Source: Aquiflexum sp. TKW24L (lineage in GTDB: Bacteria; Bacteroidota; Bacteroidia; Cytophagales; Cyclobacteriaceae). Taken from it: a stretch of 64,000 nucleotides of DNA. Each line of letters starts with the position of its first letter. The stretch's first letter is position 1. This document shows, piece after piece, positions 1-8,918 of the stretch. The stretch spans positions 1 to 64,000 of the forward strand of contig NZ_JAMFLG010000005.1 in the NCBI RefSeq assembly GCF_023502205.1, given 5' to 3'. The notes under the pieces are model-generated. The model saw only the letters and a program-made list of their open reading frames with translations. It was not told the origin of the DNA and made no database searches. The translations under genes were made by a program, and so were the position numbers.

Positions 1-2
1 AT

Positions 3-20
3 CTGCTTCGCGTTGTCAGG
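3..20 (+). repeat. dispersed intergenic 18-mer
   Basis: CTGCTTCGCGTTGTCAGG here recurs exactly at 7768-7785 and with one change at 7842-7859, always outside genes. It looks like a piece of a dispersed intergenic repeat; function unknown. Confidence 0.6.
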
Positions 21-118
21 ATGGACAGTTATCAAGTTGGAGAGTCGCTTAGTGAATAAGATTAGCTTAAATTATAAATTAGTCCTGTTTTCTCGATTCT
101 AGTCTCTCGCTTCTCGCC

Positions 119-1027
119 TCACATTTCCTCCAAATACGGTATCGACGTCTGTGCACCAAATCTCTGCACGGAGAGCGTAGCGGCTTTTAGGGCAAAGGCA
201 ACAGCCTCTTGGATATTTTTTCCATTACCCAAAGCCACTGCCAAAGCTCCACAAAAGGTATCCCCGGCAGCAGTTGTATCCTTTACCTCCACTTTGGTAG
301 TGGGAATGATTCCCTGAAAGGTATCAGTAAATAGAAATGCACCGACAGCTCCCATAGTAATGATGACGCGTTGCATTCCTTTATTCCTCAATCTTGAAGC
401 AGCTTGATAAGCCGAAGCTTCTCCTATCACTTTGATTCCGGTCAAATACTCGGCTTCGGTTTCATTAGGACAAATTAAGTAAAGAAGAGGAAATATACTG
501 TCAGGCAAATCCGATGCGGGTGCAGGGTTGAGGATGATCCTTTTGCCCAAACCATAGGCTTTTTGGCAAGATTCCATCACCACAGCAATTGGCACCTCTA
601 GTTGGACAAGCAAAATATCCGCTCGCTGAAATGGTTCTGAAGCTGCTGCTATATCTGCTACTGAAAGGCTGTGATTGGCACCGGGAGCGACGATAATGGT
701 ATTTTCACCTGACTTATCCACGGTGATCAAAGCTACACCGGAAGGTTGGTCAAGGTTCTGTTTTATAAAAGAGGTGTCTATTCCCTCCTTTTTATAATTC
801 TCGAGGTTTTGATCTCCAAAAAGATCCTTTCCCAATTGGGTAATAAAGCAGACATCCCCTCCTAATCTGGCAGCAGCCACTGCTTGGTTGGCACCTTTTC
901 CTCCCGGAATCAAAGAAAAATCTCCTCCAATGATCGTTTCACCGGGAACAGGAAAATGATCAGACCGGATTACCATGTCCATATTGGCGGATCCGATGAC
1001 AAGTATATTGGGTTTATTTTTGTCCAT
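119..1027 (-). CDS. rbsK: ribokinase (PfkB family)
   Basis: A PfkB-family sugar kinase of 302 residues, the usual ribokinase length, predicted to phosphorylate D-ribose to ribose-5-phosphate in the cytoplasm. The N-terminal PfkB signature with GGKGANQAV lies at residues 42-50. The C-terminal signature TTAAGDTFCG lies at about 251-260, with Asp256 as the expected catalytic base. The codon before the chosen ATG is an in-frame GTG, so ATG at 1027 is preferred. It is transcribed away from the exported sugar oxidoreductase operon that starts at 1220, and the shared 190-bp gap probably holds both promoters. Related PfkB kinases accept other sugars or nucleosides, so ribose specificity is family inference. 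Confidence 0.85.
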   Translation of the reverse strand: MDKNKPNILVIGSANMDMVIRSDHFPVPGETIIGGDFSLIPGGKGANQAVAAARLGGDVCFITQLGKDLFGDQNLENYKKEGIDTSFIKQNLDQPSGVALITVDKSGENTIIVAPGANHSLSVADIAAASEPFQRADILLVQLEVPIAVVMESCQKAYGLGKRIILNPAPASDLPDSIFPLLYLICPNETEAEYLTGIKVIGEASAYQAASRLRNKGMQRVIITMGAVGAFLFTDTFQGIIPTTKVEVKDTTAAGDTFCGALAVALGNGKNIQEAVAFALKAATLSVQRFGAQTSIPYLEEM

Positions 1028-1219
1028 CACCTTACAAATAAGAAATAGTGGGTTTCATCAAACTAACCTATTCCAAGACTGATTTTCGGTTGTCTAAACT
1101 TTTATGAAAGCCCGATTTAAAGTAATATTATGCTGTGCTAATCTAAAAATAGCAATTTACCCTGAGATAATCCAAATTTACCTTGAAGGGGTATTTATTA
1201 ACAACAAACCCGAAAGACA

Positions 1220-2527
1220 ATGAAAAAATACTTACCCCAAGTTTCCAGAAGGAAATTTTTAGGAACCTCTCTACTGAGTGCTGCAGGACTATCTTTTTTA
1301 CCCGGAATTAGTTTTGCCTCCAACCAAATCCAACCCGGTGACGTCCATCAAATCAGGTTGGGATTCATTGGGGTGGGGCGTCAATCAATGGGGCTTCTCA
1401 ATGGCATGATGCGAATTCCCGGTGTGGAAATAATGGCATGTGCAGATGTCTATGAAATCAAAAGGGAGAGGTTTAAGCTTAGAGTAAACAAAATCAGCGC
1501 TGAGTTGGGAAAACCCACTCCGACTATTGGTGCTTATAAAGATTACAAGGAACTTCTGGCAAGGCAAGACATCGATGCCGTTGTAATTGCCTCACCGGAC
1601 CATTGGCATGCCCTCATGGCGATAGATGCCTGCAAAGCCGGAAAGGATATCTACCTCGAAAAACCGCTTACCCTGACCATCAAGGAAGGTCAAGAACTAG
1701 TCAAAGCTGTAAGGTCGCATGGCACGATTCTAGCCGTTGGCAGTCAGCAGCGCTCCGATGTCAACTTCCAACATGCTGCGCGCATGGTGTTGAAAGGGAG
1801 AATCGGAAAAGTAAAACAGGTGCTCGTGCATGTCGGTCAACCTGAACACCCGGTTCCCTATGACCTTGAAAAGCAGGAAATCCCTGAAGGCTTAGACTGG
1901 AAAACATGGCTCGGTCCTTTGCCGGAATTACACTTCAATGAAAAACTAAATCCATCCATTTCGCTCCAACCTGAACAAAATGAAAAACTTTGGGGCGCAT
2001 GGCGATCCTATAAGGAAACAGGCGGTGGCTATATGACCGATTGGGGCGCACACATGTTTGACATCGCACAGTGGGGCTTGGGTATGGACAGAAGCGCTCC
2101 TGTCAAAGTCATTCCCGCCAAAGACGGAAAACCTTTGACCTACCTTTATGCCAATGGGGTAGAAATGATCGTCGGTCCTTTTGACGGGAACAGGCAAGGC
2201 GTTCAGTTTATTGGTGAGGATGGTTGGATCAAAGTATCGAGGGGCAATTTTGATTCCTCGGACAAAAGTCTCCAACCTGTTATGGAGTTGCCAAAATTAC
2301 GTTATCCACAACATCATTGGGATTTTATAGATTCTGTCATCAAAAGGAAGGATCCTATCGTCCCTGTGGAAGTCGGCCACAGTACATGCGTAGTCTGCAC
2401 AATTGGAAATATTGCCGCGGAATTGGGACGTCCATTGAATTGGGATCCCGTGGCCCAAAAATTCATCAAAGACAAAAAGGCAAACGCCAGATTGCATTAC
2501 AATTACGAAAACGGATATAAGCTTTAA
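1220..2527 (+). CDS. Gfo/Idh/MocA family oxidoreductase, Tat-exported
   Basis: An NAD(P)-dependent sugar or cyclitol dehydrogenase of the Gfo/Idh/MocA family, 435 residues. It begins with a twin-arginine signal (RR at residues 10-11 followed by a hydrophobic run to about 33), so it is probably exported folded to the periplasm. The Rossmann motif GFIGVGRQ lies at 48-55 and the family EKP motif at 147-149, within DIYLEKPL. The C-terminal half contains the typical GGGYMTDWGAHMFD segment. It is the first gene of an operon with the TIM-barrel isomerase 12 bp downstream, an arrangement common in Bacteroidota carbohydrate loci. The exact substrate cannot be read from the sequence. Confidence 0.85.
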   Translation: MKKYLPQVSRRKFLGTSLLSAAGLSFLPGISFASNQIQPGDVHQIRLGFIGVGRQSMGLLNGMMRIPGVEIMACADVYEIKRERFKLRVNKISAELGKPTPTIGAYKDYKELLARQDIDAVVIASPDHWHALMAIDACKAGKDIYLEKPLTLTIKEGQELVKAVRSHGTILAVGSQQRSDVNFQHAARMVLKGRIGKVKQVLVHVGQPEHPVPYDLEKQEIPEGLDWKTWLGPLPELHFNEKLNPSISLQPEQNEKLWGAWRSYKETGGGYMTDWGAHMFDIAQWGLGMDRSAPVKVIPAKDGKPLTYLYANGVEMIVGPFDGNRQGVQFIGEDGWIKVSRGNFDSSDKSLQPVMELPKLRYPQHHWDFIDSVIKRKDPIVPVEVGHSTCVVCTIGNIAAELGRPLNWDPVAQKFIKDKKANARLHYNYENGYKL

Positions 2528-2539
2528 ACCCATCATATT

Positions 2540-3400
2540 ATGAATAAAAGAAGAGATTTCTTAAAAATATCTGGCGCATTGGCATTGGGAAGTATCCTTG
2601 CCCCCCCAGATTTATTTGCAGCACCATTTGCCAAAAAGCCAATAGGGTTACAGTTATATTCGGTCAGAAAAGACATGACGGATGATCCCCAAGGCACATT
2701 GCGGCTTGTTTCTTCTATCGGTTATAAACACCTTGAAAATGCAAATTATGAAGATGGCTTGGTATATGGTATGGAGCCAGTATTTTATCGAAAATACATA
2801 GAAGATTTGGGGCTGAAGTTGCAGAGTGCCCATGTCGGTGGGCCCCAATACGATCCTGCCAAAAAGCAAGAGGCATTGGAGTGGTGGAAAAAAGCTGCCG
2901 ATGACCATAAAAGGATGGGCGCCAAATACCTGATCAAACCTTCTATGCCTATCCCAAAAACATTGGCAGAATTGGATGTATGGTGTGATTATTACAATTC
3001 GGTGGGAGAAGTGACCAAGAAATCAGGTTTGATGTTTGGATTTCATAACCATGCCAGGGAGTTTGAAAAAATCGAAGGAACTATCATGATGGACCATATG
3101 ATCAAAAACACTGACCCGAAACTTGTCTGCTTCGAACTCGATGTGTATTGGTCTCAAAAAGGTGGATATCCTGCTGTGGATTACCTTAATAAATATGCGG
3201 GAAGGTTCCCTCTTCTCCATATCAAAGATGAAGAGGAAATCGGGGCAAGTGGTACCATGGACTTCAAACCGATCTTTGAGGCAGCCTATGCCCAAGGCAT
3301 GAAGGATTTCTATGTAGAAGTAGAAAGGTATAATTTTGAACCTATCGAAAGTGTTCTAAAAAGTTTTGAATATTTGAATAAAGCTTCTTACGTAAAATAA
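2540..3400 (+). CDS. sugar phosphate isomerase/epimerase (TIM barrel), Tat-exported
   Basis: A xylose-isomerase-like TIM-barrel protein of 286 residues with a Tat signal (NKRRDFLK, RR at 4-5, then a hydrophobic stretch ending near LFA). Segments FGFHNHAREFE, CFELDVYWSQKGG and LLHIKDEEE match the metal-binding strands of the AP endonuclease 2/sugar isomerase superfamily. It follows the Gfo/Idh/MocA gene by 12 bp, and both carry Tat signals, so they probably act together on the same sugar in the periplasm. Members of this family isomerise or epimerise keto-sugars; the actual substrate is unknown. Confidence 0.8.
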   Translation: MNKRRDFLKISGALALGSILAPPDLFAAPFAKKPIGLQLYSVRKDMTDDPQGTLRLVSSIGYKHLENANYEDGLVYGMEPVFYRKYIEDLGLKLQSAHVGGPQYDPAKKQEALEWWKKAADDHKRMGAKYLIKPSMPIPKTLAELDVWCDYYNSVGEVTKKSGLMFGFHNHAREFEKIEGTIMMDHMIKNTDPKLVCFELDVYWSQKGGYPAVDYLNKYAGRFPLLHIKDEEEIGASGTMDFKPIFEAAYAQGMKDFYVEVERYNFEPIESVLKSFEYLNKASYVK

Positions 3401-3419
3401 GCTGAAACCAAGTAAGTAA

Positions 3420-3453
3420 GACAGGCTGTTAAATAATCATTTAATAGCCTGTC
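3420..3453 (+). terminator. strong hairpin between two operon genes
   Basis: A 15-bp stem (3420-3434 pairing with 3439-3453, core GACAGGCT/AGCCTGTC) with a 4-nt loop. It is followed by AAATAAACC rather than a clean T run. It may be an attenuating or mRNA-stabilising hairpin that separates expression of the isomerase gene from the thioredoxin lipoprotein gene. Confidence 0.45.
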
Positions 3454-3471
3454 AAATAAACCCGGAAACTT

Positions 3472-4677
3472 ATGAAAAAACAACACTTATCCACATTTCT
3501 GATTTTGCTCAGCACGGCTATTTTATGGTCATGTGGCAATCAAGGAACTTCCGAAAATAAGGAGACTTCACAGGATTTGACAGGGCTGTTTACTCCTAAT
3601 CCGCAGGAAATGACAGAACAGCCTGTTGGCAAATTGGCCATTGGTGATCAGGCACCATTCTTTAACCTACCCGATGTGGAAGGTAAAATGGTCTCTATCG
3701 AAGATTTTAAAGATGCAGATGTATTGGTCATCAACTTCACCTGCAACCACTGCCCAACAGCCCAAGCTTATGAGGACAGGTTTATCACTTTGGTCGAGGA
3801 ATACAAGGGCAAAAGCGTGGCTTTTTTAGCCATTTCACCAAACAGTCCAATAGGTATATTGCCAGAGGAATTGGGTTATACTGACCTCGGTGACGATTAC
3901 AAAAGCATGCAGATCAGGTATGTGGATAAAAAATATAATTTCCCATATCTATATGATGGCGATACGCATGAATATTCATTGGCGTATGGCCCGACAGCTA
4001 CACCTCAGGTATTTGTATTTGACAAAGACAGAAAACTGAGTTACTCAGGCAGAATAGATGCTTCCGAAAAACCAGGAACCGCCAATGCAGAAGACCTCCG
4101 GAACGCCATCGAAAAAACTTTGGCCGGAGAACCTTTGCCTGTGGATAAGTCTATCACGCCAGCCTTCGGTTGCTCGACAAAATGGGCTTGGAAAAATGAA
4201 TATACCATCAAGACAAACGAGGAATGGAAGAAAAAACCGGTTGAAGTACAAAAGATATCCACAACCGGATTGGCTGATCTACTCAAGAATGATACTGATA
4301 AATTATTGCTGATCAACTTTTGGGCAACGTGGTGCGGTCCCTGTGTGATTGAGTATCCGGAGTTTATCGAAATCCAACGGATGTATATGGGTCGGGATTT
4401 TCAGTTTGTTTCTCTCAGCATGGATAATCCAAATCAGGAAGATAAGGTCTTGAAGTTTCTTCAAAGCAAATACTCGGCTGTACCAAATTACCTGATCGAC
4501 ACAGAAGACAAATACGCAGTGATCGATGTGGTTAAAAACGAATGGGACGGCAGTCTGCCAATCACACTTCTGATCGAACCGGGAGGAAAAATGGCTTATA
4601 AAAGATTGGGTGAAATCAATGCGATGGAGTTAAAAAGAGCTATTGTCGATCACCCGATGATTGGGAGGTATTATTAA
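3472..4677 (+). CDS. lipoprotein with two thioredoxin-fold domains
   Basis: A 401-residue exported redox protein. A lipoprotein signal ends at Cys21 (AILWSC). The first thioredoxin-fold domain (about 55-210) is AhpC/TSA-redoxin-like with CNHC at residues 91-94. The second (about 255-400) is TlpA/ResA-like with WCGPC at 287-291. Two independent CxxC redox centres in one lipoprotein suggest periplasmic thiol-disulfide exchange or peroxide reduction. It lies 71 bp after the isomerase gene on the same strand, with a strong hairpin between. The partner and electron donor are not visible here. Confidence 0.8.
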   Translation: MKKQHLSTFLILLSTAILWSCGNQGTSENKETSQDLTGLFTPNPQEMTEQPVGKLAIGDQAPFFNLPDVEGKMVSIEDFKDADVLVINFTCNHCPTAQAYEDRFITLVEEYKGKSVAFLAISPNSPIGILPEELGYTDLGDDYKSMQIRYVDKKYNFPYLYDGDTHEYSLAYGPTATPQVFVFDKDRKLSYSGRIDASEKPGTANAEDLRNAIEKTLAGEPLPVDKSITPAFGCSTKWAWKNEYTIKTNEEWKKKPVEVQKISTTGLADLLKNDTDKLLLINFWATWCGPCVIEYPEFIEIQRMYMGRDFQFVSLSMDNPNQEDKVLKFLQSKYSAVPNYLIDTEDKYAVIDVVKNEWDGSLPITLLIEPGGKMAYKRLGEINAMELKRAIVDHPMIGRYY

Positions 4678-4699
4678 TTGAGTTAATTGGTTATTTGGT

Positions 4700-4715
4700 C
4701 CCGATAGCTATCGGG
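4700..4715. repeat. perfect 16-bp palindrome
   Basis: CCCGATAGCTATCGGG is self-complementary and lies just after the thioredoxin lipoprotein gene. It has no T run, so it does not look like a simple terminator. From memory it resembles short palindromes scattered between genes in Bacteroidota, but only this copy was noticed in the window. Confidence 0.5.
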
Positions 4716-4933
4716 ATGGTTAATGGTTAATTGATTGGCTAGGTTAAAGTAGAAAATTGTCTTTTCGATTTGGAAGGGCAATTATTTTGGAATGTGCCAA
4801 ATCTTCACCCACTTAAGATAAAAGAAGCATTGTAGATAATTCGAAAATTCCTGCTTGATCTTAAACAGTTGGGATGAAAGAGAAGTTATCAACATTACCA
4901 ATACTTTTCAAATACTTCAAATTAGTTAGACAA

Positions 4934-5353
4934 ATGGAAAAAATTAACATTAGCTACACAGCTACCGCAATCAATACCGGCGGAAGAAGGGGACATGTGA
5001 GGACAGATGACGGCATGTTGGATTTTGATGTGGCGATGCCAAAGGAAATAGGCGGACCAGGAGGAAAAACCAACCCTGAACAGTTATTTGCCGCAGGCTA
5101 TGCCACTTGCTTTGGAGGAACATTGGCTGCCATTGCCAAAGGAATTAGCTTAAGCGATTCAGAAATTACCGTTAAAGTTCACACAGGAGTTTCCGATAAG
5201 GGAGGTTATGCATTGGCTGTGGACATTGCAGTCAGCATCCCTAAAGCGTCATCTTTAGAAGAAGCCCAGGAATTGGCAGAAGCTGCCCATGCTGAATGCA
5301 TCTATTCCAAAGCTGTGAAGGGTAATATTGAAGTGAATGTGAAGGCTGTATAA
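4934..5353 (+). CDS. organic hydroperoxide resistance protein, OsmC/Ohr family
   Basis: A small thiol peroxidase of 139 residues, the normal Ohr length, which reduces organic hydroperoxides in the cytoplasm. The two conserved redox cysteines are present: Cys59 (YATCFGG) and Cys122 (AECIYSKAVKGN). The open frame extends back to 4874, but ATG at 4934 gives a start typical of the family (MEKINISYTATA), so the 20 upstream residues are left out. It stands alone, with a gap of about 250 bp on the upstream side. OsmC and Ohr are close relatives; the CIYS segment favours Ohr. Confidence 0.85.
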   Translation: MEKINISYTATAINTGGRRGHVRTDDGMLDFDVAMPKEIGGPGGKTNPEQLFAAGYATCFGGTLAAIAKGISLSDSEITVKVHTGVSDKGGYALAVDIAVSIPKASSLEEAQELAEAAHAECIYSKAVKGNIEVNVKAV

Positions 5354-5643
5354 ACTGGTTTTTAACTCAAAAAACTAAGGGTGAAAAATCCTAAAAAAAT
5401 TCCCTTAAAAACATGTTTTTCAGTTTTTAATTGGTCTTTATGAGATTCTTCACCCGTATTGTTTTGTGGTCAGCAAGACGCGATAATTTAGAAAAATCTT
5501 TCGGAGTTTTCAATACTTACGAAAAATTATAAACCTTTTTAGGATAGATTAACCAGTAAAAAGTCATTTTGGACGGCCAAACCTCCCCTTCCAAGCAATT
5601 AATTATTTATTGCTCTAATGGATTTCTGAATAGAAGGAAAATT

Positions 5644-6108
5644 TTACTTTTCCATAAATTTTTTAAGCAAGTCTTTAGAATGGCTTTTTACTTTATTCTG
5701 AACCAATGGCGACCAACCCAACAACACCCCTTTGAAGCCCAATGCCATTCTTGACCATTTCCACAAATCAAACTTATCGGTGTGTTTGATGATTTTGCCA
5801 TCCTTGAATTCAAACTCTGCTTTGATTTTGTTGTGCACGATTCTTTTTTCGGAACCGAAAGGGTAGATAGCTTCCCACTTAGCTTCCCCTGAATTGCGCA
5901 CTACTTTGACATCTGAAAAGGTAACTTTGAGGTTTCCTTTACTCCGAGCGAGGAGCATCTTCCACATACTTTTGGCTTCTTCTCCTTTGAGTGCACCAAA
6001 AACAGGATCTTCAAAAATTATCTCCTTATGGTAACAAGAGAGCATTTCTTCCACTTTTCCTTTTGCGAAAGCGTTATAAAAATTGTGGATAACTTTGGAA
6101 TTGTCCAT
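5644..6108 (-). CDS. NTF2-like (SnoaL/ketosteroid isomerase-like) protein
   Basis: A 154-residue cytoplasmic protein with the NTF2-like cone fold. It has an N-terminal helix (VIHNFYNAFAKGKVEEMLSC), then the FEDPVFG strand and later FEFKDGKIIKHTDKFDLWKW, the normal pattern for SnoaL-like proteins. Such proteins bind small hydrophobic molecules and may be isomerases, hydrolases or plain binding proteins. No operon partner is adjacent, so no specific function can be assigned. Confidence 0.7.
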   Translation of the reverse strand: MDNSKVIHNFYNAFAKGKVEEMLSCYHKEIIFEDPVFGALKGEEAKSMWKMLLARSKGNLKVTFSDVKVVRNSGEAKWEAIYPFGSEKRIVHNKIKAEFEFKDGKIIKHTDKFDLWKWSRMALGFKGVLLGWSPLVQNKVKSHSKDLLKKFMEK

Positions 6109-6497
6109 GTTTTTCAGAGAGCTAGAGTTGTTTCAAAAGTTAACGAATAAAAAAATATTAACCGCAAAGGACGCTAAGGTTTCGCTATGGGGCGCAATTT
6201 GAAGTATAAGTTATTTTATTTTACCAAAGACACTGAGAACACAGAGTTTGCAGTCGAGTATGAAAAGTTTTTTTTACCGCAATTGACGCTAAGGTTTCGC
6301 TAAGGGGAGCAATATTTTGCGCCTTTGCAACTTTGCGGGACATTTTTCAGCAATATTTTACCGCGATGGGCGCAAGGGTTTCGCTAAGAGCGCAATGGGC
6401 TTTTATTTGCGACTTTGCGGGATACTTCATTTCTGGGCTTACGTGAATTCCCTTTCCTTAGTGTCTTTGTGGGATTATTAATCTCGAGCTTGCGAGC
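6109..6497. repeat. intergenic repeats of the CGCAAAG/TTTCGCTAAG type
   Basis: A 389-bp gap without a credible gene. It holds three degenerate copies (starting near 6159, 6277 and 6360) of a unit that begins ACCGCAA, continues GACGCTAAGGTTTCGCTA and ends in a GCGCAAT-type segment. Two copies also include CTTTGCGGGA. The same family forms the large array at 22.3-23.6 kb and a small patch at 59.8-59.9 kb. Confidence 0.6.
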
Positions 6498-7631
6498 TTA
6501 CCTATCCATGAACATATCCTTCAACTCATTCATCGGCAACTCCTCCAATACCTCCCTCTTAGACACCCCCTCTTCGTCTCCCCAACGGACAAGCCTTACA
6601 AATCCATCTGCAATCTCTATCCCCGAAATACTGTTGTCACTGTAGCAGCAGCAACCTGTATTGAAATACGTGGGCTTATACTTCGGCAGGTCAGCAACTC
6701 CCAAAGTACACTGACTAGGGTGGCGCTTGATCTTTTCTTCCAATTCGGCGACTTTATCCACATTCTCTGCTTTCTTCGCCTCTTCCAATTGTGCCCGAAG
6801 CTGTTGGATATGGCTATAGGAGTGAAAGATAGGTTGGTGGGTATGGCCGGTCACCAAGACTACATTTTCCTGCTGCTGACTCCATTCGTACATGAGTTTG
6901 TTGTGGAGGGTTTTCTCCTTTTGGCTGAGTGCGGGGGTGTTGATGTTGATATCCAAAAATGACTGCAAAGGCCCCCAAATGTAGGCGACAAACCAAATGG
7001 AAAACTTGTTCCCATCGCTCCTTTTGTCCCCCTGATGTCCGTGGGTACAAAAGACATCGATATGTCTCCCGTCTTGGTACTTTACCCGGACAACAATGCC
7101 TCCGTAAATATTGATGGCTTTGTCATAGATTTCCCGGAGGTACATATTCGCAAAAGGATCTATTTTCCAAAATAAGTCATGGTTGCCATAGATCTTGAAA
7201 AAAGCATTCCGCTTCACAAACTTCTTCTCCACCTCAAAGGTCTTTTTATTGTGCTGCATAATGGAGAAGATGTTGAACTTCCAAAACTCTTCGCTGTCGC
7301 CCAAATTGATGTAGAAAGAACCCTTTTCATTGTAGTGTTCCAATGCGCTGAGGTAATTGTTCTCAGCATGCCGAAACTCGTCCCTGCCTTTCCTGTTGCC
7401 CTTGTGCACATCGCTGAGGATGATAAAGCTGTTGCCACGCATGTCGAGGTTGTAAAGTGCGCCTTCTTCCGGTTTGGGGTTTTGGGTGATATCCTTATAG
7501 ATTTCCGTCAACCGTTTGAATACATATTCCTTGTCGGGTGAGGAGGAAATCTTTTTGGAAAACCAAATGGTGGGCTTCCGCAACACAAAAACTATGGGTG
7601 ATTTGAGGATTTGAAAGAATCGTTGGAACAT
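6498..7631 (-). CDS. metallophosphoesterase, calcineurin-like
   Basis: A 377-residue dinuclear-metal phosphoesterase. All family motifs are visible in order: DVH at 74-76 (ILSDVHKG), GD at 111-112 (INLGDSEEFW), GNHD at 149-152, a GH motif near 195 (CTHGHQGDKR) and GHTH near 260 (VTGHTHQP). No signal peptide is obvious, so it is probably cytoplasmic or membrane-associated. A lysine- and glutamate-rich helical insert follows the GHTH motif. Family members hydrolyse phosphodiesters or phosphomonoesters of nucleotides, lipids or proteins; the substrate here is unknown. Confidence 0.8.
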   Translation of the reverse strand: MFQRFFQILKSPIVFVLRKPTIWFSKKISSSPDKEYVFKRLTEIYKDITQNPKPEEGALYNLDMRGNSFIILSDVHKGNRKGRDEFRHAENNYLSALEHYNEKGSFYINLGDSEEFWKFNIFSIMQHNKKTFEVEKKFVKRNAFFKIYGNHDLFWKIDPFANMYLREIYDKAINIYGGIVVRVKYQDGRHIDVFCTHGHQGDKRSDGNKFSIWFVAYIWGPLQSFLDININTPALSQKEKTLHNKLMYEWSQQQENVVLVTGHTHQPIFHSYSHIQQLRAQLEEAKKAENVDKVAELEEKIKRHPSQCTLGVADLPKYKPTYFNTGCCCYSDNSISGIEIADGFVRLVRWGDEEGVSKREVLEELPMNELKDMFMDR

Positions 7632-7670
7632 GGATTAAAAATAGGAAAAAAATTGATTGGAGGGTTGGGA

Positions 7671-7940
7671 TTGTTGTAGTGGTTGTAGTGGTTAAAATGG
7701 TTGTAATTGTTGAAGTGGTTGAAGTGGTTGTAGTGGTTGTAGTGGTTGTAGTGGTTGTAATTGTTGTCTGCTTCGCGTTGTCAGGTTGCCAAACGTCACC
7801 CTGAGGTACGAAGGGTCTCTTGGTACATGGTTGTCGGGTTTCTGCTTCGCGTTGTCGGGTTATCGGGTTGTAATTGTTGTAGTGGTTGTAGTGGTTGTAA
7901 TTGTTGTAGTGGTTGTAATTGTTTTCGTTGTTGTCTGATT
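7671..7940. repeat. 9-bp GTTGTAGTG minisatellite in two blocks
   Basis: Degenerate tandem copies of GTTGTAGTG/GTTGTAATT run from about 7671 to 7767 and again from about 7865 to 7925. The interruption contains two copies of the dispersed 18-mer CTGCTTCGCGTTGTC(A/G)GG and a REP-like element. Confidence 0.75.
7795..7819 (+). repeat. REP-like element, copy 1
   Basis: Core CACCCTGAG followed by CGAAGGGTCTC. The reverse complement of this pair of cores is found at 8198-8224, where the middle differs. Together they are an inverted pair about 400 bp apart. Confidence 0.55.
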
Positions 7941-8197
7941 GTCTGCCGTGCGTTGTCAAGATGTCGAATATCAGCGACGTCATCCTGAGTACCCAACTTT
8001 TGTAAATGTTCAGAAAGAGGAATGACATGTTGGAATAAAGAGGTTCAATAGGAATGTGGCTTTAGCCCATTCAAAAATAAAAGCCAAGCAACAAATCGGC
8101 TTTAGCCAAAACATTGAGACAGAATTGAGATGTCCGGAGCTCTGATGATGTCATTGGTAACCTGAGGTACCAATGAAGGATCTCATATATTTTAGGA

Positions 8198-8224
8198 GAG
8201 ACCCTTCGCAGCACTCAGGGTGAC
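8198..8224 (-). repeat. REP-like element, copy 2 (inverted)
   Basis: Core GAGACCCTTCG followed by CTCAGGGTGAC, the reverse complement of the cores at 7795-7819. Related fragments (TCATCCTGAGTACC near 7981 and GGTAACCTGAGGTACC near 8157) lie nearby. Confidence 0.55.
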
Positions 8225-8483
8225 GACTCCGACTATTACAATATTGGTTTGTGTAAAACCCCGAATGGGTGACATGATTATAGAATAAAAAGAAAAATAA
8301 ACCCTTTCCGGTTTTGGCAGATTGGATGCCCAATCATAAAGGTGGCTTTCCGCCAAAACAGGGAAGGGATTGAACGCCTGCAGGGGTAAAAAGATTAAGC
8401 TGATAGTCTTGGAAAAGTACAAAAATTGAAATTATCGGAATAATTATATGGTTTCTTAGAAATTGGTCAAAAGTTAACGAATG

Positions 8484-8546
8484 GTGGGGGAGGGTATAAC
8501 GGAAGGTGGGGGGAAGGTGGGAGGAAGGTGGGGGGAAAGTGGGGGG
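8484..8546 (+). repeat. G-run tract, possible G-quadruplex
   Basis: At least five runs of three to six G lie on the plus strand, separated by short AAGGT- or AAAGT-type spacers, in otherwise AT-rich DNA. The pattern GTGGGGGGAA is repeated. It could fold into a G-quadruplex or simply be a decayed tandem repeat. Confidence 0.55.
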
Positions 8547-8918
8547 AAATTCCTGTTTTTTAGAGATTTTATAGCATTATTTCTTATAGAATTGATTTAT
8601 TTCAAGTTTAAAGAAATTGTTTTATTTCGGGAAATCGGTTGGAAATCTTGCTTGGCCTTCTTCCTATCCGATAGAAAAGTAAAAGACCAATTCGATTTTT
8701 AAGATCAAATTCCTAAAGAGCGGTTGTGAAAATAGCAACGTTGAAAAAATTATGAAATGAGTTTCATCACAAAAATACTTGGGACCATAATAACCTGTTG
8801 TCGGAAAAGGACTTATTGGATTCATCATGACTTGCTCTTGATTTACAAAATGTAAATTACAAAACGTAAATCGTGCATCATTTTTCTGTTGCCGAGGGGG
8901 TAAGCTCGCACTATCCCT

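Noticed and set aside
7495-8028. Minus-strand open frame of 177 codons with long threonine runs
   Set aside because: It reads through the 9-bp minisatellite and overlaps the metallophosphoesterase gene; the amino-acid runs come from the repeat.
8481-8702. Plus-strand open frame of 73 codons over the G-rich tract
   Set aside because: Low-complexity glycine-rich start and no protein-like pattern; a by-product of the G runs.
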